NCBI GenBank assembly: GCA_036558005.1
Contig: DATBGO010000250.1
Span: 1-64,000 of the forward strand
Length of the DNA: 64,000 nucleotides
Source of the DNA: DATBGO01 sp036558005
GTDB lineage: Bacteria; Actinomycetota; Actinomycetes; Streptosporangiales; Streptosporangiaceae
Reading direction: 5' to 3'
Shown: piece by piece, positions 1 to 8,652 of the stretch
Layout of the letters: the number at the start of each line of letters is the position of its first letter
How positions within the stretch are numbered: position 1 is the first letter of the stretch
Notes under the pieces: model-generated
What the model was told of the DNA's origin: nothing
Seen by the model: only the letters and a program-made list of their open reading frames with translations
Databases searched by the model: none
Translations under genes and position numbers: made by a program

Positions 1-903
1 TGGGGCTGGCGGGGGCGGGGGCGGGGGATCGGAGTGGCCGGGGAGAGCGTAGTGGGCGGGGCCTGCCGGGACGGCGAGGCCGTCGGCGACCAGGGCGGCG
101 AGGGCGCGGGTGCGCTGCGGGGCGGCTGGCCAGGCCGCGTCCAGGGTGGCTGCGGGTACCGGGCCTGGCGCGTCCCTGAGCAGGGCGAGCAGGCGGCCGC
201 GGCACTCGCGGTCGCTGCCCTCATAGCGCGGCTGGCCGGGCCGGGGCGGGCCCGCGGGGCTGCCCGCCCGACGCCAGGCGCAGTGGCGGTTTACCGGGCA
301 GGTGTCACAGCGCGGGCTGGCGGACGTGCAGATCAGCGCGCCGAGTTCCATAACGGCAACCGACCAGCGGGCGGCCCGGGCTGGCTGGGCGGGCAGCAGT
401 GCCTCCGCCAGGGCCCGTTCGGCGGCCGAGGATGACCGCGGCGGCAGATGCTCGCCCCGGATGAGCCGTGCGAGCACGCGGCGGACATTTGTGTCCAGGA
501 CCGGGTGCCGCTGGCCGAACGCGAAGCTCGCCACGGCGGCCGCGGTGTAGGAGCCGATGCCCGGCATCGCGGCCAGCGCCGTGACCGAGGCGGGCACCTG
601 GCCGCCGTGCTCGGTCGTGATCACTGCGGCGGCAGCGTGCAGCCAGAGGGCCCGGCGCGGGTACCCCAGCCGCCCCCACTGCCGGACCGCGTCGGCGGGC
701 GCGGCGTCCGCCAGCGCTGCCGGGGTCGGCCACCTGGCCAGCCACGCGGCGTGCGCTGGCAGCACCCGCGCCACCGGGGTCTGCTGCAGCATGATCTCGC
801 TGACCAGCACCGACCAGGCAGAAGTGCCCGGGCGGCGCCACGGCAGATCCCGCGCGTGCGCCGCGTACCAGTCGAGCACCGGCGCCACTAGTTCTTGCCT
901 CAT
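1..903 (-). CDS. mutY: A/G-specific adenine glycosylase MutY (3' end cut by window edge)
   Basis: Base-excision repair glycosylase that removes adenine mispaired with 8-oxoguanine. The frame is open from an ATG at 903 to the window edge (301 codons, no stop seen). The HhH-GPD fold is clear: EIMLQQTPV with the catalytic Glu at residue 36, the hairpin MPGIGSYTA at about 113-121, and the catalytic Asp in VLDTN (residue 137). The iron-sulfur loop C-x6-C-x2-C-x5-C is complete (Cys 192, 199, 202, 208). The C-terminus becomes proline-rich just before the edge, so little of the protein is probably missing. In many actinobacteria mutY lies beside disA and radA; here about 3.6 kb of other genes separate them. 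Confidence 0.93.
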   Translation of the reverse strand, partial: MRQELVAPVLDWYAAHARDLPWRRPGTSAWSVLVSEIMLQQTPVARVLPAHAAWLARWPTPAALADAAPADAVRQWGRLGYPRRALWLHAAAAVITTEHGGQVPASVTALAAMPGIGSYTAAAVASFAFGQRHPVLDTNVRRVLARLIRGEHLPPRSSSAAERALAEALLPAQPARAARWSVAVMELGALICTSASPRCDTCPVNRHCAWRRAGSPAGPPRPGQPRYEGSDRECRGRLLALLRDAPGPVPAATLDAAWPAAPQRTRALAALVADGLAVPAGPAHYALPGHSDPPPPPPPAP

Positions 904-1109
904 GTCAGGACCGATCTTCGCACGGCTGACGGCGGTGACTGGCTGATCCCGTTATGGCTGCTATAGGGCATTCGGTACTGACTGTGCTCGAACCGACATA
1001 GAGCGCTTAGCAGGCGGATTGCGGGCAGATGTCGGGCCGGCTCCCGGATATCCGCTGCGCCGATCCGGTCACTCAGGCACGATAGCTCCTTGGGAACGGG
1101 AGGTGTGCT

Positions 1110-2321
1110 GTGAAAGTGCCGCAGGCTGGCCGGCTACGGGACGTCCGGTATGACATCCGGGGACCAGTGCTCAGCCGGGCCAGGCAGCTAGAGGCCGCCG
1201 GGCACACGATCCTCAAGCTGAACCTCGGCAACCCGGCACCGTTCGGCCTGGACGCGCCGGAGGCTGTGCTGGACATGGTCGCCCGGAGCGTGGCCAGCGC
1301 GCAGGGCTACAGCGATGCGCGCGGCATCTACCCGGCCCGGCTGGCCGTGGCCGAGCGGTACGCGGCCCTCGGCGTGGACGGGGTCGGCCCCGACGACATC
1401 TTCCTCGGCAACGGGGTCTCCGAGCTCATCGTGATGGCGCTGCAGGCGCTGCTGGACGAGGGCGACGAGGTCCTGATCCCCAGCCCCGACTACCCGCTGT
1501 GGACCGGCGCGGTCAGCTTGTGCGGCGGCCGGGCGGTCCACTACCGGTGTGACGAGTCCGCCGGCTGGGCGCCGGACCTGGAGCACGCGGCCGCGCAGAT
1601 CACCGGCAGAACGCGGGCGATCGTGATCATCAACCCGAACAATCCGGCCGGGGCCGTCTACTCCAGGGAAACCGTGCTCGGACTGCTCGACCTGGCCCGC
1701 CGCCACGGCCTGGTGGTGCTCGCCGACGAGATCTACGACCGGATCCTCTATGACGGCGCGGTGCACGAATGCGCCGCGGCGCTGGCGCCTGACCTCATGG
1801 TGCTCACCCTCTGCGGGCTGTCGAAGACCTACCGGCTGGCCGGCTATCGCTCGGGCTGGCTGGTGGTCAGCGGCGCGGGCGAGGACGCCGCGGAGTACCT
1901 CGAAGGCCTGGAACTGCTGGCCAACATGCGGCTGTGCCCGAACGTGCCAGCCCAGTACGCGGTCGCTACCGCGCTGACCGGGCAGCAGGACATCGGTGAA
2001 CTGCTGCGGCCCGGCGGCAGGCTGCGCGACCAGCGCGACCACGCATGGCAGCAGATGACGCAGATCCCCGGCGTGGACTGCGTGAAGCCCGCCGCCGCGC
2101 TCTACCTGTTCCCGCGGCTGGACCCAGACCACTACAAGATCCGAGACGACGAGCAACTGGTGATCGACCTGCTCGAACAGCAGCATCTGCTGCTTTCCCA
2201 CGGCAGCGGGTTCAACCTGCCGACCGCCGATCACCTGCGGGTGGTGTTCCTGGCTGAGGTCGGCGTGCTCGATGACGCGATCGGGCGGCTGGCCGCCTTC
2301 CTGGAGTCTTACCACCAGTAG
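1110..2321 (+). CDS. AlaA-type class I/II aminotransferase
   Basis: PLP-dependent fold-type I aminotransferase, closest by motif to the alanine/valine-pyruvate transaminases (AlaA/AlaT). It has NPNNP at 175-179, the PLP-pyridine Asp in ADEIYD (206), and the Schiff-base lysine in CGLSKTYR (Lys 239), followed by the conserved AGYRSGW. Its 403 residues match the family length. The GTG start at 1110 has a good GGGAGG six bases upstream. It stands alone on the plus strand with about 200 bases of upstream non-coding DNA, so it probably has its own promoter. The likely role is glutamate-pyruvate transamination; substrate preference is inferred from family resemblance only. Confidence 0.85.
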   Translation: MKVPQAGRLRDVRYDIRGPVLSRARQLEAAGHTILKLNLGNPAPFGLDAPEAVLDMVARSVASAQGYSDARGIYPARLAVAERYAALGVDGVGPDDIFLGNGVSELIVMALQALLDEGDEVLIPSPDYPLWTGAVSLCGGRAVHYRCDESAGWAPDLEHAAAQITGRTRAIVIINPNNPAGAVYSRETVLGLLDLARRHGLVVLADEIYDRILYDGAVHECAAALAPDLMVLTLCGLSKTYRLAGYRSGWLVVSGAGEDAAEYLEGLELLANMRLCPNVPAQYAVATALTGQQDIGELLRPGGRLRDQRDHAWQQMTQIPGVDCVKPAAALYLFPRLDPDHYKIRDDEQLVIDLLEQQHLLLSHGSGFNLPTADHLRVVFLAEVGVLDDAIGRLAAFLESYHQ

Positions 2322-2324
2322 CCG

Positions 2325-2359
2325 GCAGCGCCGCTGAGGGCGGAGGGAGCGGCGGCTGC
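2325..2359 (+). terminator. Imperfect hairpin after the aminotransferase gene
   Basis: Just past the stop at 2321, GCAGC-GCCGCT (2325-2335) can pair with AGCGGCGGCTGC (2348-2359) with one bulged base and a 12-base loop. There is no T tract, as is usual in high-GC actinobacteria. Probable terminator. Confidence 0.45.
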
Positions 2360-2378
2360 TGGACGGGAGGGCGGGCTG

Positions 2379-2474
2379 ATGTCAGGGACGGACCCGGCGG
2401 GCGAGACGGCGCTGGACGACGTGCCGCGCGCGGTCGCCGACATCGCGGCGGCTGCGGGTCAGGTGCGGAGGTAG
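2379..2474 (+). CDS. Possible 31-residue small ORF
   Basis: An ATG at 2379 follows GGGAGG by eight bases and opens 31 codons (MSGTDPAGETALDD...). Its last 16 bases overlap the 3' end of the convergent SDR gene. The peptide is acidic and alanine-rich with no recognisable domain. It could be a real small protein, the degraded start of a lost gene, or chance in high-GC DNA. The strong ribosome binding site is the only real support. Confidence 0.2.
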   Translation: MSGTDPAGETALDDVPRAVADIAAAAGQVRR

Positions 2475-3211
2475 GAGGCGCCGTTGAGGTCGAGGATGGC
2501 GCCGCTGGCCCAGCTGGCCTGGGGTGAGGCGAGGTAGACCACGGCGGCCGCGATCTCGTCAGCGTGCGCGACGCGGCCGAACGGGCTCTGCGCCCTGATC
2601 TCGTCGCCGCGCGGCGGCTTGAGGTGCGCGTTGGTCATGTCGGTCTCGACGAAGCCGGGCGCCACGGTCGCGACCGCGATGCCGTGCGGGGCCAGCGCCA
2701 CGGCCAGCGACTGGCCCATCGCGTTCAGCCCGGCCTTGCTGGCTCCGTAGGCCGGCGACTCCGGCTCGCCGCGGAACGCGCCGCGGGAGGACACGTTGAT
2801 GATCCGGCCGCCGCCGCCCGCGATCATGTGCCGGACCGCGCACCAGGTGACGTTGGCGGCACCGGTCAGGTTCAGCCCGATGGTCTGCTGCCAGGCGGCC
2901 TGCCACTGCTCGTACGAGGTTCCGGTGATCGGGTGCGCGGTGAACACGCCCGCGTTGTTGACCAGCACATCCAGCCCGCCGAGTTGCGCGGCGGCCTGAT
3001 CCACCATGTCGCGCGCCGCGGCCGGGCCGGACAGGTCAGCCTGGACGATCACGTGCCCGTGGCCGGGCAGCCCGGCCAGCACGCTGCGGGCCAGGTCGGC
3101 CGAGTCCCGGTGGTGCACCGCTACCCGGTCGCCGAGCGCGGCGAAAGCCCGCGCCACCGCGCAGCCGATCCCGCGCGACGCCCCGGTCACCAGGATCGCC
3201 CGTCCGCTCAT
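2459..3211 (-). CDS. SDR-family oxidoreductase (FabG-like)
   Basis: Classical short-chain dehydrogenase/reductase of 250 residues. Visible motifs are the nucleotide-binding TGASRGIG (9-16), NNAG (85-88), the catalytic Ser at 141/142, and Tyr155-x3-Lys159 in YGASK. The C-terminal GAILDLNGASYLRT is the usual FabG-type end, with GG replaced by NG. The family reduces ketones or oxidises alcohols with NAD(P)H; the substrate cannot be told. It stands alone, so fatty-acid synthesis is not implied. The ATG at 3211 leaves a short gap to the metallopeptidase gene upstream, which is on the same strand and may be co-transcribed. Confidence 0.85.
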   Translation of the reverse strand: MSGRAILVTGASRGIGCAVARAFAALGDRVAVHHRDSADLARSVLAGLPGHGHVIVQADLSGPAAARDMVDQAAAQLGGLDVLVNNAGVFTAHPITGTSYEQWQAAWQQTIGLNLTGAANVTWCAVRHMIAGGGGRIINVSSRGAFRGEPESPAYGASKAGLNAMGQSLAVALAPHGIAVATVAPGFVETDMTNAHLKPPRGDEIRAQSPFGRVAHADEIAAAVVYLASPQASWASGAILDLNGASYLRT

Positions 3212-3245
3212 GAGGCCGCCTTTCCGTCGCGCTCGTCGCGCTCGC

Positions 3246-3605
3246 TTACCAGCCCAGCTCGTCTAGGCGGGCGTCATCGATGCCGAAATGGTGCCCGACC
3301 TCGTGAATGACGGTACGGCGCACCTCCTGCACCACATCGGCCGGAGTCTGGCAGATGGCGCAGATCGCCTGATGGTAGATCGTGATCCGGTCGGGGAGCA
3401 CGCCGGCGTACTGGGTGCCGCGGCTGGTCAGCGGGATCCCCTCATAGAGCCCGAGCAGGCCTGGCGGGCCGGTCTCGTGCTGGACGGTGACCGCGACGTT
3501 CTGCATCACCTCGCCGAGCTCGGCGGGCAGCCCGTCGAGCGCATCGGCCACCATCTCCTCGAACTGGCCCGGTTCCACCTCAATCACCTGGCCATTGTCG
3601 GTCAC
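3246..3605 (-). CDS. Minimal MMP-like zinc metallopeptidase family protein
   Basis: Small metallopeptidase-fold protein (DUF1025 / zincin-like type I), 119 residues from a GTG at 3605. The signature HEVGHHFGIDD at 101-111 gives HExxH plus a downstream Asp as zinc ligands. Family members are about 115-125 residues and begin near the I-E-V-x-x-x-x-F-E-E segment, seen here at residues 8-18. A longer reading from 3749 would add an Arg/Pro-rich leader that the family lacks, so I chose the GTG, although no good ribosome binding site is visible. Its substrate is unknown and no signal peptide is seen, so it is probably cytoplasmic. Confidence 0.8.
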   Translation of the reverse strand: MTDNGQVIEVEPGQFEEMVADALDGLPAELGEVMQNVAVTVQHETGPPGLLGLYEGIPLTSRGTQYAGVLPDRITIYHQAICAICQTPADVVQEVRRTVIHEVGHHFGIDDARLDELGW

Positions 3606-3747
3606 CGCCGGGCGGGACCGGGCACTACGACCGCCACGCGGACGCGCTATAGCAAGTCGGATAAGCCCTCCTGCCTGCGAAGACGTTCTGCCTTGTGGCC
3701 CGGCGGGTCGGCCAGGCCGCCGCCGCGGGCGCTTGCATACTGCTCGC

Positions 3748-4503
3748 ATGGGCGCGAACGGATCCCGTTACCAGGGGCCGCGGCGAGCACCTCAGCCCGC
3801 GGTCTACTGGCGCCGCAGGTTCCTGGCGCTGGTCGCCGGGTTCGGCGTCTTGTCGCTGGTGGCATGGGCGTTCTCGGGGGCGCTCGCGGTCGGCCGGTCC
3901 GGGGCACTGGCGGCCGGATCGGCCGGATCGCCGCACGCGGCGCACGGAACCGGCGGCAGTCCGGGTGGCGCCGGCCCGGCGGGCAGCGCCGCAGGCTCCA
4001 GTGCCGCAGGCGCCAGCGCCGGCGGGTCCGGCGGGACGGCCGGCCGGGCGTCGGCCGGTGGCGGCACCGGCTCAGCGCGGTCGGCTGGCCAGGGAGGCGG
4101 CCAGGCGGCACGGGAACGCGCCTGCCAGCTAGCCGACATCGTGCTCAGCCTGTCAACCAGCAAGGACAGCTACCGGCCGGGGCAGCGCCCCGTCTTCGAC
4201 GTGCAGGTGGTCTCCACGGCCAGCCAGCCGTGCCGGCTCGACCTCGGGCGCAGGCACCTCGCGCTCGTGGTCAGGTCCGGCAAGACCAGGATCTGGAGCT
4301 CGGCGGACTGCCCGGCCGCGCCGAGGTCGGACATGACCAGGCTGGTCCGCGGCGTGCCCGCGACCGTGCCGATCTCCTGGCACCGCAAGACCTCGGTGCC
4401 CGGCTGCGCGAAACGCGGCAGGCAGGTGGCCGGCGGCACTTACCGCGCAACCGCCGCGGATGGCGGCCTGGCCAGCCCGGAGGAAGCCTTCCGGATCAGC
4501 TGA
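3748..4503 (+). CDS. Membrane-anchored protein with Gly/Ala/Ser linker and extracellular domain
   Basis: 251-residue protein of unknown function. An N-terminal basic stretch (YWRRR) precedes one transmembrane helix at about 27-46. A low-complexity Gly/Ala/Ser linker follows to about residue 125. The C-terminal domain has conserved-looking segments (YRPGQRPVFDVQVVST, SADCPA, WHRKTSVPGC) and paired cysteines, and resembles the beta-sandwich accessory domains common in actinobacterial secreted proteins. The ATG at 3748 was chosen because it sits just before the membrane segment. TTGCATACT immediately upstream could hold an extended -10 (CATACT, 3736-3741), implying a nearly leaderless transcript. 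The gene diverges from the metallopeptidase gene. Confidence 0.7.
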   Translation: MGANGSRYQGPRRAPQPAVYWRRRFLALVAGFGVLSLVAWAFSGALAVGRSGALAAGSAGSPHAAHGTGGSPGGAGPAGSAAGSSAAGASAGGSGGTAGRASAGGGTGSARSAGQGGGQAARERACQLADIVLSLSTSKDSYRPGQRPVFDVQVVSTASQPCRLDLGRRHLALVVRSGKTRIWSSADCPAAPRSDMTRLVRGVPATVPISWHRKTSVPGCAKRGRQVAGGTYRATAADGGLASPEEAFRIS

Positions 4504-4547
4504 CCGTGCACCGGAGCCGGGCGCGGGTCAGCTGAGCCGGGAACTGG

Positions 4548-5645
4548 TCAGCTCAGCCGGGCGCGGGTCTCCATGATCGAGGACTCGGCCAGCCGGGACA
4601 GTCCCTCGCGCAGGCTGCGGGCCTGCGACCCGCCGAAACCCTCCACCTGCTGCAGTTCCTCAGCGCTCGCCGCGAGGATCTTCTGCAGGCCGCCGAACTG
4701 GTCGATCAGCCGGTCCACCGCCGCGCGCGGGATCCGCGGCACCATCGCCAGCAGCCGGTAGCCGCGCGGGCTGACCAGCTCGTCCAGCGGCTCGGGCCCG
4801 GTGAACCCGAGCACTGCCGCCACCGTCTGGCTGTCCAGCAGCTCATCCGATGGCACCTGCTCCAGCCTGGCCAGCACCGTCGCGACGGCGCTGGACCGGT
4901 CCGGCGGCGGAACCCGCACATAGTCGCGCACCAGCAGCTCGCGGCTGCGGGCGGTGCCGGCGATGAGCTCGTTGAGCTGGAGGGCGAGCAGCCTGCCGTC
5001 GGTGCCCAGCTCCACCATGTAGTCCTCGATCTCGGCGGCGATCCGGCGGACCATCTCCAGCCGCTGGGCGACCGTGGTCACGTCCCGCACGGTCGCCAGG
5101 TCCTCGATCTCCAGCGCCGACAGCGCGCCCGACATCTCATCCAGCCGCAGCCGGTACCGCTCCAGCGTCGCCAGCGACTGGTTGGCGTGCGACAAGATCG
5201 CCGCGGAGTCCTCCAGGACCCGCCGGGTCCCGTCGATGTACAGGGCGATGATCCGCATCGACTTGCTGACCGAGACCACCGGATGGCCGGTCTGCCGGGC
5301 GACCCGCTCGGCGGTCCGGTGCCGGGTGCCCGATTCCTCCGTCGGGATGGACGGGTCGGGCACCAGCTGCACGGCGGCCCGGACGATGTTGCTGCCAGGC
5401 TCGTCCAGCACGATGGCGCCGTCCATCTTGGCAAGCTCGCGCAGCCGGGTGGCGGAGAACGGGACGTTCAGCTCGAACCCGCCGGAGCACAGGCTCCCGA
5501 CCACGTCGTCGTAGCCGAGCACGATCAGCGCGCCGGTGCTGCCGCGGAGGATCCGTTCCAGGCCGTCGCGCAGCGCGGTCCCGGGCGCGAGCGCTGCCAG
5601 TGCCGCGCGGCGGCGCTGTTCCTGGCCTTCGCTCAGTGCAGGCAC
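4548..5645 (-). CDS. disA: DNA integrity scanning diadenylate cyclase DisA
   Basis: Makes the second messenger c-di-AMP from two ATP and senses branched DNA. The N-terminal DAC domain carries DGA (75-77) and RHR in GTRHRTAERVA (108-110), both required for catalysis. A helical linker follows (about 140-290), then a C-terminal helix-hairpin-helix DNA-binding domain with AEELQQVEGFGGSQARSL. Its 365 residues match the family (about 350-360). It lies 79 bases downstream of radA on the same strand, the usual actinobacterial pair; RadA is known to modulate DisA in several bacteria. The ATG at 5645 is the natural start. Confidence 0.97.
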   Translation of the reverse strand: MPALSEGQEQRRRAALAALAPGTALRDGLERILRGSTGALIVLGYDDVVGSLCSGGFELNVPFSATRLRELAKMDGAIVLDEPGSNIVRAAVQLVPDPSIPTEESGTRHRTAERVARQTGHPVVSVSKSMRIIALYIDGTRRVLEDSAAILSHANQSLATLERYRLRLDEMSGALSALEIEDLATVRDVTTVAQRLEMVRRIAAEIEDYMVELGTDGRLLALQLNELIAGTARSRELLVRDYVRVPPPDRSSAVATVLARLEQVPSDELLDSQTVAAVLGFTGPEPLDELVSPRGYRLLAMVPRIPRAAVDRLIDQFGGLQKILAASAEELQQVEGFGGSQARSLREGLSRLAESSIMETRARLS

Positions 5646-5724
5646 GTAGCCCCCCGAGAGTCGGTCATCCTTAACGCGAGTGTATCGGCGGCCGGCCCGC
5701 CGTGCCGGCCGCTTGATCCCGGCC

Positions 5725-7152
5725 TCAGCCGCCGAGCGCGATCGCGATCGCCTGCCCGATGCTGGCCGCCTCGCTGACCTCCAGCCGGCTGCTCAGCCCG
5801 CCCGCCTGGCCAGCCTGGCGCAACGGCTCCAGGCTCCCGGCCGGCACGATGACCCGGCGGAACCCCATCCGGTCCGCCTCGGCCAGCCTGCGCTGAACCC
5901 CGGTGATCCGCCTGATCTCCCCGGCCAGGCCCACCTCGCCGACCGCCGCCAGGCCCGCGGGCACGCTGAGGCTGGACGCGGCGCTGGCCAGCGCGACCGC
6001 GACCGCCAGGTCCACCGACGGCTCGCTGAGCCGGACCCCGCCGACCGACGCGGCGTAGATGTCCGCCCGGCCGATCGACACCCCGGCCCGCCGCTGCAGC
6101 ACGGCGACCATCATCCCCACCCGGGACGAGTCGAGCCCGGAGGTCACCCGCCGGGTCAGCTCGGCGCTGGTCGCGCAGATCAGGGTCTGCACCTCGGCGA
6201 CCAGCGGGCGGCGGCCCTCCAGCGTCACCGTCACGCAGGTTCCCGGCACCGGCTCGGCCAGCCGGGACAGGAACAGCCCGCTCGGGTCGGGCAGCTCCCG
6301 CAGCCCGTCCTCGCCCAGCTCGAAGCAGCCGATCTCGTCGGTGGGGCCGTAGCGGTTCTTCAGCGCCCGGACCATCCGCAGCTGCGCCCTGGCGTCCCCC
6401 TCGAAGTGCAGCACCACGTCCACCAGGTGCTCCAGCGACCGGGGGCCCGCGATCGACCCGTCCTTGGTGACGTGCCCGACCAGCACGGTGGTCAGGGTCC
6501 GCTGCTTGGCCAGCGCGGTGAGCGCGGCGGTGATCTCGCGGACCTGGGTGACGCCGCCTGGCACCCCGTCGACGCCCGCCGCGCAGATGGTCTGCACCGA
6601 GTCCACGATCAGCAGCGCCGGGCCGACCGCCTCGACCTGCTCCAGCAGCGCGTCCAGGTCGGTCTCCGCGGCCAGGAACAGGCCGTCGCTGACCGCGCCG
6701 GTCCGGTCGGCCCTGAGCCTGACCTGGGCCGCGGACTCCTCGCCGGTGACGTACAGCACCCGGCTCCCGGCTGAGGCCAGCGCGCCCGCCTGCAGCAGCA
6801 GGGTGGATTTGCCTACCCCCGGCTCGCCGGCCACCAGCACCACCGCGCCGGGCACCAGCCCGCCGCCGAGCACCCGGTCCAGCTCGCCCAGGCCGGTGGG
6901 CCTGGCCGCCGCGGCGGTCGCGTCGACGGCCGAGATCGGCACCGCGGCCGGCACCGGCGCCGGGCCCGGGCCGCCCCTGCCCTGCACCCTGGCGCCGCCC
7001 CTGGCCCGGGAGACGGCCAGCCCGGCTGGCTGCACCCTGGACTGGGTGACCGTGCCCCAGCCCTGGCACTCGCCGCACCGGCCGGCCCACTTGGTGCTCT
7101 GCCAGCCGCACTCCGCGCACTGGTAGAGCACGGCCAGCGCTGACTTTCCCAT
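5725..7152 (-). CDS. radA: DNA repair protein RadA/Sms
   Basis: RecA-like ATPase that promotes branch migration during recombinational repair. Starting from the ATG at 7152, the 475-residue protein opens with the C4 zinc finger (CxxC at 12/15 and 26/29), then Walker A GEPGVGKST (109-117), and the RadA motif KNRYG (265-269, with Tyr where many members have Phe). The C-terminal Lon-like domain is complete. A longer in-frame reading upstream lacks family similarity and was rejected. It probably forms an operon with disA downstream. Confidence 0.95.
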   Translation of the reverse strand: MGKSALAVLYQCAECGWQSTKWAGRCGECQGWGTVTQSRVQPAGLAVSRARGGARVQGRGGPGPAPVPAAVPISAVDATAAAARPTGLGELDRVLGGGLVPGAVVLVAGEPGVGKSTLLLQAGALASAGSRVLYVTGEESAAQVRLRADRTGAVSDGLFLAAETDLDALLEQVEAVGPALLIVDSVQTICAAGVDGVPGGVTQVREITAALTALAKQRTLTTVLVGHVTKDGSIAGPRSLEHLVDVVLHFEGDARAQLRMVRALKNRYGPTDEIGCFELGEDGLRELPDPSGLFLSRLAEPVPGTCVTVTLEGRRPLVAEVQTLICATSAELTRRVTSGLDSSRVGMMVAVLQRRAGVSIGRADIYAASVGGVRLSEPSVDLAVAVALASAASSLSVPAGLAAVGEVGLAGEIRRITGVQRRLAEADRMGFRRVIVPAGSLEPLRQAGQAGGLSSRLEVSEAASIGQAIAIALGG

Positions 7153-7375
7153 GGCCGCAACGCTAACCGCGGGTACCGACAGACCGCCGGCCATGACCAG
7201 GGCGCACCCCGGGCCGGCATAAGCTGGCCAGGCAAGATGCAGGACATGCGGGCAGAGAAAGGCCAGGGCGGCAGCCAGCCGGAGCCGGGAGAGCATTGCA
7301 CCACACGAACGCGGGAACACCAGAACTGCAGCAGCGCAGCAGCGCGCAGCAGCCGAGCAGAGCAGAGGAGACACC

Positions 7376-8230
7376 TTGAGCTCCGCCGCCCGGGTAAGCC
7401 GGCCGCAGGTGGCATTGTCGACCGCATCGGTCTTTCCCGAACGAGTGCCCGACGCCTTCGAGACCGCCGCCCGCCTGGGCTATGACGGCCTGGAGATCAT
7501 GGTCTCCGCCGACCCGATCAGTCAGGACGTCGACGTGCTGCGCAGGCTCACCGACTACCACGGCATCCCGGTACTGGCCGTGCACGCCCCGTGCCTGCTG
7601 ATCACCCAGCGGGTCTGGGGCCGCGAGCCGTGGGGCAAGCTCACCAGGGCCAGGGAGGTAGCCGAGCAGCTCGGCGCTAAGGTCGTCGTGGTTCATCCGC
7701 CATTTCGCTGGCAGCGCGACTACGTCAGGGAATTCGAGGCCGGGCTGACGGCGATGGCGGCAGAGACCGATGTGGTGTTCGCGGTCGAGAACCTTTACCC
7801 GCTGCGGCCGCGCAGCAGCGAGGTAACGGCCTGGGCCCCGCACTGGAACCCGGCCGAACTGGACACCCCGCACGCCACCCTGGACCTGTCGCACACCGCC
7901 GTGTCCGGTTCTGACGCCGTGGAAATGGCCAGCGACCTGGGCAGCCGGCTAGCCCACCTGCACCTGGCCGACGGCACCAAGCCCGGCCTGCCCGACGAGC
8001 ACCTGGTCCCCGGCCGGGGCACCCAGCCGTGCGCGCAGCTGCTCGAGCGGCTCAGCGGCGAGGGCTACCAGGGCATCGTCGTGCTGGAGGTCAGCACCCG
8101 CCGGGCGGTCAGCAGGGACGAGCGCCAGGATGACCTGGCCCAGTCGCTGGCCTTCGCCCGCGAGCACCTGGCCGCGGGCAGGCCGGCCGGCTCATCCGAG
8201 GGCGAGGTCAGGCATCGACTACCAGCGTGA
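7376..8230 (+). CDS. Sugar-phosphate isomerase/epimerase-like TIM barrel
   Basis: 284-residue member of the xylose-isomerase-like (AP endonuclease 2) TIM-barrel superfamily. Metal-binding-type segments are visible: VHAPC, VVVHPPF, VFAVENLYP, TLDLSHTAVSG and HLHLADG. The TTG start at 7376 follows GAGGAG by five bases. Members isomerise or epimerise sugars, but some act on other substrates, so the reaction is unknown. The last 23 bases overlap the 3' end of dtd on the other strand. The 220 bases upstream, between divergent radA and this gene, hold a purine-rich GCAGCR-repeat leader and no other gene that I can support. Confidence 0.75.
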   Translation: MSSAARVSRPQVALSTASVFPERVPDAFETAARLGYDGLEIMVSADPISQDVDVLRRLTDYHGIPVLAVHAPCLLITQRVWGREPWGKLTRAREVAEQLGAKVVVVHPPFRWQRDYVREFEAGLTAMAAETDVVFAVENLYPLRPRSSEVTAWAPHWNPAELDTPHATLDLSHTAVSGSDAVEMASDLGSRLAHLHLADGTKPGLPDEHLVPGRGTQPCAQLLERLSGEGYQGIVVLEVSTRRAVSRDERQDDLAQSLAFAREHLAAGRPAGSSEGEVRHRLPA

Positions 8231-8633
8231 CCGGGCCGTCGTTGACCAGCATCACCTGCATGTCCGCGCCGAAGACGCCGGCCGACACCCGGGCGCCGAG
8301 CCCGCGCAGCGCGGCGGCGAACGCGTCGACCAGCGGCTCGGCGACCGGCCGCGGCGCGGCCGCCTGCCAGCTCGGCCGCCTGCCCTTGCTGGTGTCGGCG
8401 TACAGGGTGAACTGGCTGACCACCAGCAGCGGCGCGCCGGTCGTCGCGCAGGACTGCTCGCCGGCCAGGATCCGCAGGTAGAAAATCTTCCTGGCCAGGG
8501 CCGCCGCGGTGGCGGCCGTGTCCGAATGGGTCACCCCGACCAGCACCACCAGGCCAGGGGCGGACAGGGCGGCGACCTTCTCCCCGGCGACTTCGACACC
8601 CGCCTGGCTGGCACGCTGGACAACAGCTCGCAC
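8208..8633 (-). CDS. dtd: D-aminoacyl-tRNA deacylase Dtd
   Basis: Hydrolyses D-amino acids (and misacylated glycine) from tRNA, protecting translation. From the GTG at 8633 the protein is 141 residues, the family length, and begins VRAVVQRAS like other Dtd proteins. The two active-site signatures are present: SQFTLYAD (73-80) and the Gly-cisPro motif in NDGPVT (GP at 133-134). An ATG eight codons upstream (8654) is possible; AGGAG between the two favours the GTG. It diverges from the BKACE gene with only 19 bases between starts, so the promoters must overlap coding sequence. Confidence 0.93.
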   Translation of the reverse strand: MRAVVQRASQAGVEVAGEKVAALSAPGLVVLVGVTHSDTAATAAALARKIFYLRILAGEQSCATTGAPLLVVSQFTLYADTSKGRRPSWQAAAPRPVAEPLVDAFAAALRGLGARVSAGVFGADMQVMLVNDGPVTLVVDA

Positions 8634-8652
8634 GACAAAGCATTCTCCTGCC